NCBI GenBank assembly: GCA_035269105.1
Contig: DATFJP010000124.1
Coordinates: 1-9,562, forward strand
Length of the DNA stretch: 9,562 bases
Source of the DNA: JAQYVZ01 sp035269105
GTDB lineage: Bacteria; Desulfobacterota; Desulfuromonadia; Desulfuromonadales; BM103
Reading direction: 5' to 3'
The position numbers and the translations under genes were made by a program. Shown here piece after piece: positions 1 through 5,562 of the stretch (positions are counted from its first letter, which is position 1; each line of letters starts with the position of its first letter). The notes below the pieces were generated by a model. That model searched no databases and was not told where the DNA came from. It worked only from the letters and a program-made list of their open reading frames with translations.

Positions 1-1
1 G

Positions 2-187
2 CGCGATTTCAAAAAATACGAGGGGAAGTGCGGGGAGTGCGAATTCATCAACGCTTGCGGGGGCTGCCGGGCACGGGCGGACGCCGTCTATGGCGACTAC
101 ATGGCAGAAGAGCCTTTCTGCAATTACATCCCGCAGCGAACCCTGAAGCGGATGGAAAAGGAAGCGGCCGAAAACGCACCGAAATAA
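2..187 (+). CDS. C-terminal end of a radical SAM/SPASM heme-biosynthesis protein (AhbC/AhbD/NirJ-like), 5' truncated by the window
   Basis: Frame 2 is open from the first complete codon and gives 61 residues before TAA. The visible part is a SPASM-type auxiliary iron-sulfur cluster domain. Its cysteines lie at visible residues 10, 13, 19, 22 and 40, in the arrangement C-x2-C-x5-C-x2-C-x17-C, and include the string CGGCRARA followed by a GDY motif and EEPFC. From family knowledge, this tail is typical of the radical SAM enzymes of alternative heme and heme d1 synthesis (AhbC, AhbD, NirJ). These remove or modify tetrapyrrole side chains in the cytoplasm. The N-terminal radical SAM CxxxCxxC motif lies outside the window, so the exact member cannot be named. 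The next genes, hemE and hemH, support a tetrapyrrole role. Other SPASM maturases share this cysteine spacing and remain possible. Confidence 0.75.
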   Translation, partial: RDFKKYEGKCGECEFINACGGCRARADAVYGDYMAEEPFCNYIPQRTLKRMEKEAAENAPK

Positions 188-193
188 TGTTGT

Positions 194-265
194 GGGGCGC
201 CCCCCTGTGTGCGCCCATCTTTCCGACCCATCCGTCATTGATGGGCAGACACAGGGGTCTGCCCC
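194..265. repeat. REP-like double palindrome between the radical SAM gene and hemE
   Basis: Two 26-base arms, 194-219 and 240-265, are inverted copies of each other and match at 21 of 26 positions by eye. Each arm is itself a hairpin: GGGCGC (195-200) pairs with GCGCCC (211-216), and GGGCAGAC (243-250) pairs perfectly with GTCTGCCC (257-264). A further CCCATC/GATGGG pair (227-232 with 240-245) sits between them. This layout is typical of dispersed REP/BIME or small MITE-like elements. It lies inside what is probably one operon, so it could act as a transcript-processing or stability element. No T-run follows, so it does not look like a strong intrinsic terminator. Confidence 0.7.
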
Positions 266-291
266 TACATTTAGAACCGGGAGATGAATAG

Positions 292-1323
292 ATGTCGCAA
301 GACTACACCTTTCTGAAAGCTTGTCGTGGCGAGGCCACCGAATTTACGCCTGTCTGGCTGATGCGCCAGGCCGGCCGCTACCTGCCGCAGTATATGGCGA
401 TCCGCAAGAATGTCTCCTTCCTCGAACTCTGCAAGACGCCGGAACTGGCCGCCGAGGTGACCATTCAGCCGATCGATTACCTTGGCGCGGACGCGGCGAT
501 CCTGTTCTCCGACATCCTGACACCGGTCGAGCCGATGGGCATGAAACTGGACTTCGTGCCGGGGCCGGTTTTCGAGAACCCGGTCCGGACCCAGGCCGAT
601 ATCGATGCCCTCCGGATTCCCGAGATGGAAGCGGATGTTCCTTATGTTCTGGAGACCATCAAGATCCTGCGCCAGGCCTTCGAAGGTCGGGTTCCGCTGA
701 TCGGCTTTGGCGGCGCGCCTTTTACCCTGGCCTGCTACATGGTCGAAGGCAAGGGCAGTAAGGATTTCGCCCAGATCAAGCGAATGATGTATGGCGCTCC
801 CGAGCTTTATGCTCAGCTCATGGACAAGGTGACAGAGATGGATCGGCTCTATCTCAACGCCCAGATCAAGGCCGGAGCACAGGCTATCCAGGTTTTCGAT
901 ACCTGGGGCGGTATCGCCTCACCGCTGGATTATGAACGCTTCATTCTGCCCTATACCAAGAAGCTGATCGATGGTCTTGACCGGGAGAATGTGCCGATCA
1001 TCCATTTCGTGAAAGGTTCGGGGACCATGCTCGACGTGGTCAGAAAAGCGGGCTCCGACGTGGTTGGCCTGGATTGGCACGTGCACCTCGGCGCGGCCCG
1101 GGATATCCTCGGTGCCGAGATTGCCGTGCAGGGCAACCTGGATCCGACCGTCCTCTACGCGCCCAAAGCGCATATCGAAGAAGAAGTCCAGCGGATTTTG
1201 GCAGAAAATGCCGGCCGACCGGGACATATCTTCAACCTGGGCCATGGCATTCTGCCGACCGTCGATCCCGAACATGCCAAATTCATGGTCGATTGCGTCC
1301 ATCGTTTGAGTCGCAGCGCATAG
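292..1323 (+). CDS. hemE: Uroporphyrinogen III decarboxylase
   Basis: This 343-residue protein has the usual HemE length. It removes the four acetate carboxylates of uroporphyrinogen III to give coproporphyrinogen III in the cytoplasm, with no cofactor. Signature 1, PVWLMRQAGR, is at residues 20-29; its Arg25 and Arg29 correspond to the substrate-carboxylate-binding arginines of the family. Asp74 in LFSDIL is the essential aspartate that holds the pyrrole nitrogens. Tyr149 lies in signature 2 (GFGGAPFTLACYMVEG, 138-153), and His318 in NLGHGI is the conserved C-terminal active-site histidine. The ATG at 292 has GGGAG at 279-283, eight bases upstream, and the N-terminus aligns with the family. 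hemH follows 59 bp downstream on the same strand. No residue looks abnormal. Confidence 0.97.
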   Translation: MSQDYTFLKACRGEATEFTPVWLMRQAGRYLPQYMAIRKNVSFLELCKTPELAAEVTIQPIDYLGADAAILFSDILTPVEPMGMKLDFVPGPVFENPVRTQADIDALRIPEMEADVPYVLETIKILRQAFEGRVPLIGFGGAPFTLACYMVEGKGSKDFAQIKRMMYGAPELYAQLMDKVTEMDRLYLNAQIKAGAQAIQVFDTWGGIASPLDYERFILPYTKKLIDGLDRENVPIIHFVKGSGTMLDVVRKAGSDVVGLDWHVHLGAARDILGAEIAVQGNLDPTVLYAPKAHIEEEVQRILAENAGRPGHIFNLGHGILPTVDPEHAKFMVDCVHRLSRSA

Positions 1324-1382
1324 ACGCGATCTGCGGGCGGCATCCCCGGATGCCGGCCCCGGGCAAGGAAGTGGCCTGAATC

Positions 1383-2363
1383 ATGCGTTTTGACAAGCCG
1401 ACGGCATTGATCCTGCTGAACATGGGCGGACCGGATTCCCTGAACGCGGTCCGCCCGTTCCTCTATAACCTTTTTTCCGACCGGGACCTGATTCAACTGC
1501 CGGCCGGAGCCTTGCTGCAGAAACCCTTCGCCTGGATGATCAGCCGTTTGCGGGCGCCATCGGTCAAAGCCAATTACGCAGCGATCGGCGGCAGGACGCC
1601 TCTGCTGGATTGGACTGAGAAACAGGCAGCGGGAACGGCCCGACTGCTCGGTGACCAGGTCAAACCTTATGTGGTGATGCGCTACTGGCAGCCGCGGGCG
1701 GAAGAGGTCCTGCGGCAGATCAAAGCCGAAGGCATCGAGCAGGCCGTGGTGTTGTCCATGTACCCTCACTATACGGGCGCGACCACCGGCAGCAGCATTC
1801 GGGACTTTCAAAGTGCCGCCGCCAGGGTCCATCCGGACCTGCGGTACCAGTTGATCGAAGAATGGTATGACTGGCCGGGTTATCTGGACAGCCTGGCCAG
1901 GCGGGTTCGTGAGGGTCTCGAGAACTTCCATGAACTGGCCCGCGACGAAGTGCTCATTCTGTTTTCGGCGCATGCCCTGCCGCAGAAGTTCATTGATCGC
2001 GGGGACCCGTATCTTGACCACGTTCTGTGCACCGTACGCGGCGTCATGGAGCGTCTTGACGGCAACAACGCCTGGAAACTCGGCTTCCAGAGCCGCACCG
2101 GACCGGTGAAGTGGATGGAGCCGGACACTCTCGACCTGATCGATGAGGCTGGCCGGGAAAAGTTCCCGGGCGTTTTGGTCGTGCCGATATCATTCGTTTC
2201 CGATCACATCGAAACCCTGCAGGAGATCGATTTCGAGTTTCGACTGCATGCGGAAGAAGCCGGGGTGCCGTCATTCGAGCGCAGCCCCTCGCTGAATGAT
2301 CATGAAGATTTCCTGCAGGCCCTGGCAGACCTGGTCAGGGAGAAGACGGCGCAGTCGACATGA
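1383..2363 (+). CDS. hemH: Ferrochelatase
   Basis: This 326-residue protein inserts ferrous iron into a porphyrin as a late step of heme synthesis. The N-terminus carries the family start LILLNMGGP (residues 9-17). The active-site histidine is His197 in FSAHALP, and the second metal/proton-handling site is His275 and Glu277 in SDHIETLQEID. The conserved WKLGFQSRTGPVKWMEPDT block is at 231-249. SAH replaces the more common SGH, a tolerated variation. I see no C-terminal [2Fe-2S] cysteine motif and no membrane anchor, so this is the short bacterial type. AAGGAAG at 1365-1371 is a good SD, 11 bases before the ATG. Protoporphyrin versus coproporphyrin III as substrate cannot be decided here: no hemG, hemY or hemQ is visible. 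Confidence 0.96.
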   Translation: MRFDKPTALILLNMGGPDSLNAVRPFLYNLFSDRDLIQLPAGALLQKPFAWMISRLRAPSVKANYAAIGGRTPLLDWTEKQAAGTARLLGDQVKPYVVMRYWQPRAEEVLRQIKAEGIEQAVVLSMYPHYTGATTGSSIRDFQSAAARVHPDLRYQLIEEWYDWPGYLDSLARRVREGLENFHELARDEVLILFSAHALPQKFIDRGDPYLDHVLCTVRGVMERLDGNNAWKLGFQSRTGPVKWMEPDTLDLIDEAGREKFPGVLVVPISFVSDHIETLQEIDFEFRLHAEEAGVPSFERSPSLNDHEDFLQALADLVREKTAQST

Positions 2364-2545
2364 CGACCTGTCTGCACTGCAGTCAAAGCTTTGACGAGGA
2401 GACACTGAGGGGTTCAACCCCGGAAGTTCAGGTCGGCATTCTCCTGGCAAAAGAGAGATATGGGGACGAGGGTCGGGTTTGCGGTGAGTGTCTGGCAAGC
2501 CGGGGACGTTTGGCGATGATGTACGATGACCAGTTCAGGCGTTGA
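2360..2545 (+). CDS. Small two-CxxC (zinc-ribbon-like) protein, function unknown
   Basis: The 61-residue ORF starts inside the last codons of hemH. Its ATG shares ATGA with the hemH TGA, a four-base overlap typical of translational coupling. The only SD-like run (AGGGAGAAG, 2337-2345) is 14 bases upstream, which also fits reinitiation by ribosomes finishing hemH. Two CxxC pairs, Cys4/Cys7 and Cys41/Cys44, could bind one zinc or iron as a treble-clef or ribbon fold. Between them is an acidic and amphipathic stretch containing VGILLAKERYG. There is no signal peptide or membrane segment. I do not recognise a named family. Position suggests co-expression with heme genes, perhaps as a metal-binding accessory, but that is inference. 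A terminator lies about 50 bp downstream. Confidence 0.7.
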   Translation: MTTCLHCSQSFDEETLRGSTPEVQVGILLAKERYGDEGRVCGECLASRGRLAMMYDDQFRR

Positions 2546-2589
2546 AAACCATTCGCATGCGAGCCGGGGCCTGCCAACTCCTGGCCGGA

Positions 2590-2626
2590 ACACAAAAACC
2601 CCGCTGTTGAAAGCGGGGTTTCGTGT
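2590..2626. terminator. Convergent intrinsic terminator between the heme operon and the PxxKW gene
   Basis: A perfect 10-bp stem, AAACCCCGCT (2596-2605) with AGCGGGGTTT (2612-2621), encloses a 6-base loop. ACAC/GTGT pairing (2590-2593 with 2623-2626) extends it with a small bulge. The A-run 2594-2598 becomes a T5 run for minus-strand transcripts, so the structure works well for the minus-strand gene. On the plus strand only three T bases follow the GC stem, so termination of the heme operon is plausible but weaker. It lies between two converging genes, as expected for a bidirectional terminator. Confidence 0.85.
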
Positions 2627-2685
2627 CGATCAGGCTGCCGGGTTCCATCGCCGGTCGACGGAAGCGGATTATCAACGGGACAAGA

Positions 2686-2964
2686 TCAACGGCCGGCGCG
2701 TTTGGAGGCCTTGAGCGGATTGACCTTGATCTCTTCAGCTTTGACCTCCACCTTGCGGTGGGTGGCGAAATTGCACAGGCCGGAAAGCCATTTTTTTACG
2801 GGTGAGGGGGCTGCCGAGCAGACCGGGCCGATAGTGCCGTCCACAATACGGTCGCAGCCTTCGCATTCCTCAATCACGTTTTCACAACTGCCGCCTTCGT
2901 GGATGCACCCGTTTTTCGACCAGAAATTACATTCGGTCCCGGGAAGAACGGTTTGACACTTCAT
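2686..2964 (-). CDS. PxxKW-family cysteine-rich small protein
   Basis: This 92-residue protein has eight cysteines (3, 12, 20, 27, 34, 37, 49, 64) and the motif PVKKW at residues 55-59, followed by a basic tail containing VNPLKASKR. From memory, this matches the small family NCBI calls PxxKW family cysteine-rich protein, seen in deltaproteobacterial anaerobes; its biochemical role is unknown. There is no signal peptide, so the cysteines are likely metal or iron-sulfur ligands in the cytoplasm rather than disulfides. The start is well supported: AAAGGAG (plus-strand 2971-2977) sits six bases before the ATG. It has its own promoter candidate and a terminator, so it is probably monocistronic. 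It diverges from a YkgJ-type cysteine-rich gene, which may share regulation. Confidence 0.88.
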   Translation of the reverse strand: MKCQTVLPGTECNFWSKNGCIHEGGSCENVIEECEGCDRIVDGTIGPVCSAAPSPVKKWLSGLCNFATHRKVEVKAEEIKVNPLKASKRAGR

Positions 2965-2988
2965 TGATGGCTCCTTTGATGCTTATGT

Positions 2989-3003
2989 GTGACTGATAAT
3001 CAC
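2989..3003. promoter_or_regulatory. Small dyad GTGACTGATAATCAC in the 5' leader of the PxxKW gene
   Basis: GTGA (2989-2992) and TCAC (3000-3003) form a dyad around CTGATAA. The GATAATCA core resembles half of a Fur box, but I count only about 12 of 19 matches to the classical consensus. It would lie downstream of the predicted transcription start, where a repressor could block elongation or the RNA could form a weak hairpin. This is a low-confidence site. Confidence 0.25.
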
Positions 3004-3022
3004 TGGTTGTTTAAAGCTCTCC

Positions 3023-3057
3023 TTTTTACTCTCTTTCATGGTTCGGTGTCAAGAGAG
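3023..3057 (-). promoter_or_regulatory. Sigma-70-like promoter of the PxxKW gene with an overlapping inverted repeat
   Basis: On the minus strand a perfect TTGACA (3047-3052) is followed, after 18 bases, by TAAAAA (3023-3028) as a -10 with four of six matches. This predicts a start near 3016 and a leader of about 50 bases. A 7-bp inverted repeat, CTCTCTT (3029-3035) and AAGAGAG (3051-3057), spans the spacer and the -35. The arm centres are 22 bp apart, close to two helical turns, which suits a dimeric repressor or activator. The region is the gap between divergent genes, so one regulator could control both. I see no convincing plus-strand promoter for the YkgJ-type gene. Confidence 0.55.
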
Positions 3058-3098
3058 AAAGGATTTGTCTGTTTCCAGGCAGGGAAAATGGTTGTCTG

Positions 3099-3422
3099 AT
3101 GCCAGAAATAAATAACGCTTCCGGTTCCGCACACAGGGAATGGGAAGACCTCTGCCGGCGCTGCGGCCGGTGCTGCTTCGAAAAAGTCGAGTTTCGCGGC
3201 CGCGTCTACTATACCCGGGACCCCTGTGAGTTTCTCGATCTGCAGACCCGGCAGTGCCGGGTCTATCCGGTACGCTCCAAGCGACGACCAGGCTGCATTG
3301 CCTTGACTCCTGAGGTGGCAGCCAGAGGCTATCTGCCTGCGGACTGCCCTTATGTTGCCCGAGTGGAGGATTATTCCGCGCCGGTTCTGGTCGATGAGCA
3401 GGACGACGAACAGGGATCTTGA
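3099..3422 (+). CDS. YkgJ-type cysteine cluster protein (CxxCxxCC)
   Basis: This 107-residue protein carries the hallmark CRRCGRCC at residues 19-26 (C19, C22, C25, C26), then Cys43, Cys53 in CRVYPVR, Cys66 in RPGCI and Cys83 in ADCPYV. From family knowledge this is the YkgJ/UPF0153 group, described as putative zinc- or iron-chelating proteins, which may bind an iron-sulfur cluster; the cellular role is unsettled. It has no signal peptide or membrane segment. The tail after residue 90 is acidic (DEQDDEQ). SD support is modest: AGGG (3081-3084) is 14 bases upstream. A three-codon ORF (ATG GTT GTC TGA, 3088-3099) ends on the first base of the start codon. The divergent cysteine-rich neighbour suggests a shared metal or redox context, but this is inference. 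Confidence 0.85.
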   Translation: MPEINNASGSAHREWEDLCRRCGRCCFEKVEFRGRVYYTRDPCEFLDLQTRQCRVYPVRSKRRPGCIALTPEVAARGYLPADCPYVARVEDYSAPVLVDEQDDEQGS

Positions 3423-3642
3423 AGCGATGGGCGAGAGACTTCCGTTTTGCGGTGAACGTGATAAGCTTCATTGGCAATAATGGAGCAGGGCGTTTTTCGA
3501 AAATCCCATTCTGGTGCTTTTCCTGAGGCTGGATACGGACCGCCGAACTCTTTGTCAATCCAGGGTCGAATGATGTCCACGGTCAGCCGGCTTCCTTGTC
3601 GAAGCCCCCTGATCGCAAGCGCGTTTTTTTGGGAGGGTAATC
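3423..3642 (+). other. 220-bp intergenic region with no convincing gene
   Basis: No frame shows a recognisable protein. The short ORFs reading out of either strand have no good SD and no family signature. A perfect hairpin, GGCTTC (3589-3594) with GAAGCC (3601-3606), lies 17 bases before a T7 run (3624-3630), which itself is immediately upstream of the SD of the phosphohexomutase gene. This could be a weak attenuator, but the separation from the T-run is too long for a standard intrinsic terminator. I found no promoter with both -35 and -10 matches, although the downstream gene probably has one here. Confidence 0.4.
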
Positions 3643-5061
3643 ATGCAGTCAATTAAATTCGGGACTTCCGGCTGGCGAGGGATTCTCGCCGAAGACTTCA
3701 CCCTGGAAAACATCCGGGTTGTTATCCAGGCGATCGCAGACCATCTGCAGGAGATCGGCGAGGCGGAAAAAGGCGTTCTGATCGGCCACGACAGCCGGTT
3801 TTTCGGGGAACGCTTTGCCCGGGAGGCGGCCCGGGTCCTGGCCGGTTCGGGCATCCGGGTTCTGCTCTGCGAAGATGATACGCCCACTCCGGTGATTGCC
3901 TTTGAACTGCTGCGGCGAGGCTTGGGTGGCGCAGTCAACTTCACGGCAAGCCACAACCCCTGCGAGTACAACGGCATCAAGTTTTCGCCATCCTGGGGCG
4001 GACCGGCCATGCCGGAAACCACGGCCGATATTGAAAAGCGGGCCAACGCCATGCTCGGCGAGGTCTGTTATCGGGACATGCCTCTCGATCAGGCCTTCCG
4101 GGCCGGGCTGGTTGAAGAAATCGACCCGAAAACCGAGTACCTCGAGAACCTCCGCGGCAAGGTCGACCTGGAGGCGATCGGGCGCTCGGGCAGAAACGTA
4201 ATCGTCGATCCGATGTTTGGCGCCGGCCGCGATTATATCGACTCCATGCTGGTCGAAGCCGGTCTCATGGTGCAGACCATCAATGCGCAGAGGGATCCTT
4301 ATTTCGGCGGGGTTTCGCCCGACCCTTCGGCTGCCCATCTAGGTGACCTGGCCGCGCGGGTCAAGGCCGATTCGCAGGTTGCGCTCGGCCTCGCCACTGA
4401 CGGTGATGCCGATCGCTACGGCATCATTGATGCCGACGGCACCTTTATCGAGCCGAATTACATCCTGGCGCTGCTCTACGATTATCTCTTGCGGCGCGGC
4501 GACCAAGGCGACGCGGCCCGTTCCGTGGCCACCTCGCATTTTTTGGACGCGGTTGCGGCCCACCACGGTTTTGCGGTCAGGGAAACACCCGTCGGGTTCA
4601 AGTACATCGGTGAATTCATCCGCGATGGTGAAATCGTTATTGGCGGCGAAGAGAGTGCCGGCCTGAGCATGCGCAACCATGTTCCGGACAAGGACGGCAT
4701 CCTCGCCTGCCTGCTGGTGGCGGAAATGGTCGCGGTGGAAGGCAAGTCGCTGCAGACCTTGATCACCGACCTCTATGCGCGGGTTGGTGAATATCACACC
4801 GGTCGGCAGAACCTGCGGCTTTCCGACCAACTCGCTGCATCGGTTGGCGGCAAGCTGGACAATCCGCCTGAAAGTCTGGCCGGCAAGCAGATCGACCAGG
4901 TCATTACCATCGATGGCGTCAAACTGCTGTTTGCCGACGGCACCTGGGTCCTGTTTCGCAAGTCGGGCACGGAGCCGGTGGTTCGCGTCTATGGCGAGGC
5001 ACGCAGCGGCAGCGAACTCAAGCAGTTGATGGATGCGGCTGTGCAGTTCATCGAGAGCTGA
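3643..5061 (+). CDS. Phosphohexomutase, phosphoglucomutase-like (alpha-D-phosphohexomutase superfamily)
   Basis: This 472-residue cytoplasmic enzyme swaps the 1- and 6-phosphates of a hexose phosphate through a phosphoserine. All four superfamily loops are present: the catalytic phosphoserine Ser103 in TASHNP (101-106), the Mg2+ loop DGDADR (253-258), the sugar-specificity loop GGEESAG (334-340) and the phosphate-binding loop RKSGTEP (439-445). From family knowledge, GEES-type loops favour glucose phosphate, whereas GEMSGH marks dual PMM/PGM and GEQSGH marks GlmM. I therefore lean to phosphoglucomutase (glucose-6-P to glucose-1-P), but mannose phosphate use cannot be excluded. GGGAGGG (3631-3637) is a strong SD five bases before the ATG. 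Its separation from the gmd operon by a minus-strand gene argues for separate transcription. Confidence 0.9.
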   Translation: MQSIKFGTSGWRGILAEDFTLENIRVVIQAIADHLQEIGEAEKGVLIGHDSRFFGERFAREAARVLAGSGIRVLLCEDDTPTPVIAFELLRRGLGGAVNFTASHNPCEYNGIKFSPSWGGPAMPETTADIEKRANAMLGEVCYRDMPLDQAFRAGLVEEIDPKTEYLENLRGKVDLEAIGRSGRNVIVDPMFGAGRDYIDSMLVEAGLMVQTINAQRDPYFGGVSPDPSAAHLGDLAARVKADSQVALGLATDGDADRYGIIDADGTFIEPNYILALLYDYLLRRGDQGDAARSVATSHFLDAVAAHHGFAVRETPVGFKYIGEFIRDGEIVIGGEESAGLSMRNHVPDKDGILACLLVAEMVAVEGKSLQTLITDLYARVGEYHTGRQNLRLSDQLAASVGGKLDNPPESLAGKQIDQVITIDGVKLLFADGTWVLFRKSGTEPVVRVYGEARSGSELKQLMDAAVQFIES

Positions 5062-5081
5062 CCCGCAGGCTGGCTGCGGGT
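5061..5081 (+). terminator. Possible hairpin terminator at the end of the phosphohexomutase gene
   Basis: ACCCGCAG (5061-5068) and CTGCGGGT (5074-5081) form a perfect 8-bp stem with a 5-base loop, beginning at the last base of the stop codon. No T-run follows, so it may stabilise the 3' end or work with Rho rather than act alone. Confidence 0.4.
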
Positions 5082-5104
5082 AGAAACCCGGAGAGCCCGT
5101 CTAT

Positions 5105-5133
5105 AAAAACGAACTCTCTGTTTCGACAGGGAG
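5105..5133 (-). terminator. Intrinsic terminator of the FmdB-type gene
   Basis: Read on the minus strand, CTCCCTGT (5126-5133) pairs with ACAGAGAG (5114-5121) around a CGAA loop; one pair is a mismatch or wobble depending on strand. The stem is followed by TTCGTTTTTA, which includes a T5 run (5105-5109). It lies about 30 bp past the FmdB-type stop. A second perfect palindrome, GGAACCGG-A-CCGGTTCC (5133-5149), sits between the stop and this stem and may add to it. Confidence 0.7.
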
Positions 5134-5162
5134 GAACCGGACCGGTTCCGCAGTCACACAGC

Positions 5163-5351
5163 TCAACCGAACCCTGAACCGGCGGACCCGGCACAACCGC
5201 TTCCGGCGGTATCAGTGGCCCCGGCAAAGACCGAGACGCTGCGTTTCGCCGGCTTGCCGCAGCGGGGGCAAGCCGGCTGCTCGTCGGCCCGGCGCTGGAG
5301 CTTCTCAAACTTTTCCCGGCAGAAGGGACAATTATATTCGTAGATGGGCAT
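5163..5351 (-). CDS. FmdB-family zinc ribbon protein
   Basis: The 62-residue protein starts MPIYEYNCPFC, the classic FmdB/CxxC_CXXC_SSSS opening, with a zinc ribbon formed by Cys8/Cys11 and Cys28/Cys31. A Gly/Ser/Ala-rich low-complexity tail (residues 44-62) is usual for the family. FmdB was named as a putative regulator near formamidase genes; its general role is unknown, and a nucleic-acid or regulatory role is only inferred. I chose the start at 5351 because GGAGG (plus-strand 5357-5361) is five bases upstream and the family begins at this methionine. A longer frame from 5411 would add 20 residues, but that segment contains the likely promoter. The gene is divergent from the gmd operon and is probably monocistronic. 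Confidence 0.93.
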   Translation of the reverse strand: MPIYEYNCPFCREKFEKLQRRADEQPACPRCGKPAKRSVSVFAGATDTAGSGCAGSAGSGFG

Positions 5352-5375
5352 GACAACCTCCGTAAGTTTGGCGAT

Positions 5376-5404
5376 AATGTATTCAAAAAGCCGAATATAG
5401 TCAA
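5376..5404 (-). promoter_or_regulatory. Sigma-70-like promoter of the FmdB-type gene
   Basis: On the minus strand TTGACT (5399-5404, five of six matches) is followed, after 17 bases, by TACATT (5376-5381, four of six). The predicted start near 5369 leaves a leader of about 18 bases that carries the GGAGG ribosome binding site. This fits the MPIYEY start and argues that the longer in-frame extension is not translated. Confidence 0.6.
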
Positions 5405-5411
5405 CCTTCAT

Positions 5412-5562
5412 CTAAAACCTTCCTTTTCCGGTTAATTTTTGTTATCTATTTTAGCGGCCCTGGAGGAAAGGCCGGGTATTTCCCGACCCTGTCAGATAAT
5501 GCCAGTCTCACAGATTTTTCAGGATGGTCCTCCGCTTCCCAATTCTCCGAAGGAGCATGCCA
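5412..5562 (+). promoter_or_regulatory. Upstream region of the gmd operon, promoter not resolved
   Basis: This gap must carry the promoter of the fucose operon. It begins with an AT-rich stretch (5431-5453) containing TATTTT at 5447-5452, but no good -35 lies at the right distance. GATAAT at 5495-5500 is a five-of-six -10 candidate, again without a clear -35, which suggests an activator-dependent promoter. Two small hairpins follow the AT-rich block: CGGCC/GGCCG (5455-5459 with 5470-5474) and CGGG/CCCG (5473-5476 with 5482-5485). I see no sigma-54 GG-N10-GC site that I would defend. Confidence 0.4.

Noticed and set aside
1339..1354. GGCATC/GATGCC hairpin between hemE and hemH
   Set aside because: It is a short stem with a 4-base loop and no T-run, so it is unlikely to terminate transcription between co-directional heme genes.
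1350..1379. Nine-codon ORF just before hemH
   Set aside because: It does not overlap the hemH start and its frame is open far upstream within hemE, so it looks like chance. It serves as a caution for the other small ORFs.
1155..2021. 288-codon minus-strand ORF across hemE and hemH
   Set aside because: It spans two well-supported genes on the other strand and has no recognisable motif.
3371..3580. Minus-strand 69-codon ORF after the YkgJ-type gene
   Set aside because: It has no SD and no recognisable family, and it overlaps the 3' end of a well-supported gene on the other strand.
3589..3630. Hairpin followed by T7 just before the phosphohexomutase gene, as an attenuator
   Set aside because: The T-run is 17 bases beyond the stem and no alternative pairing or leader peptide is visible, so it is noted only as part of the intergenic description.
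5524..5562. Longer gmd start adding 13 residues
   Set aside because: No SD precedes ATG 5524, the extra residues do not resemble Gmd, and AAGGAG is ideally placed for ATG 5563.
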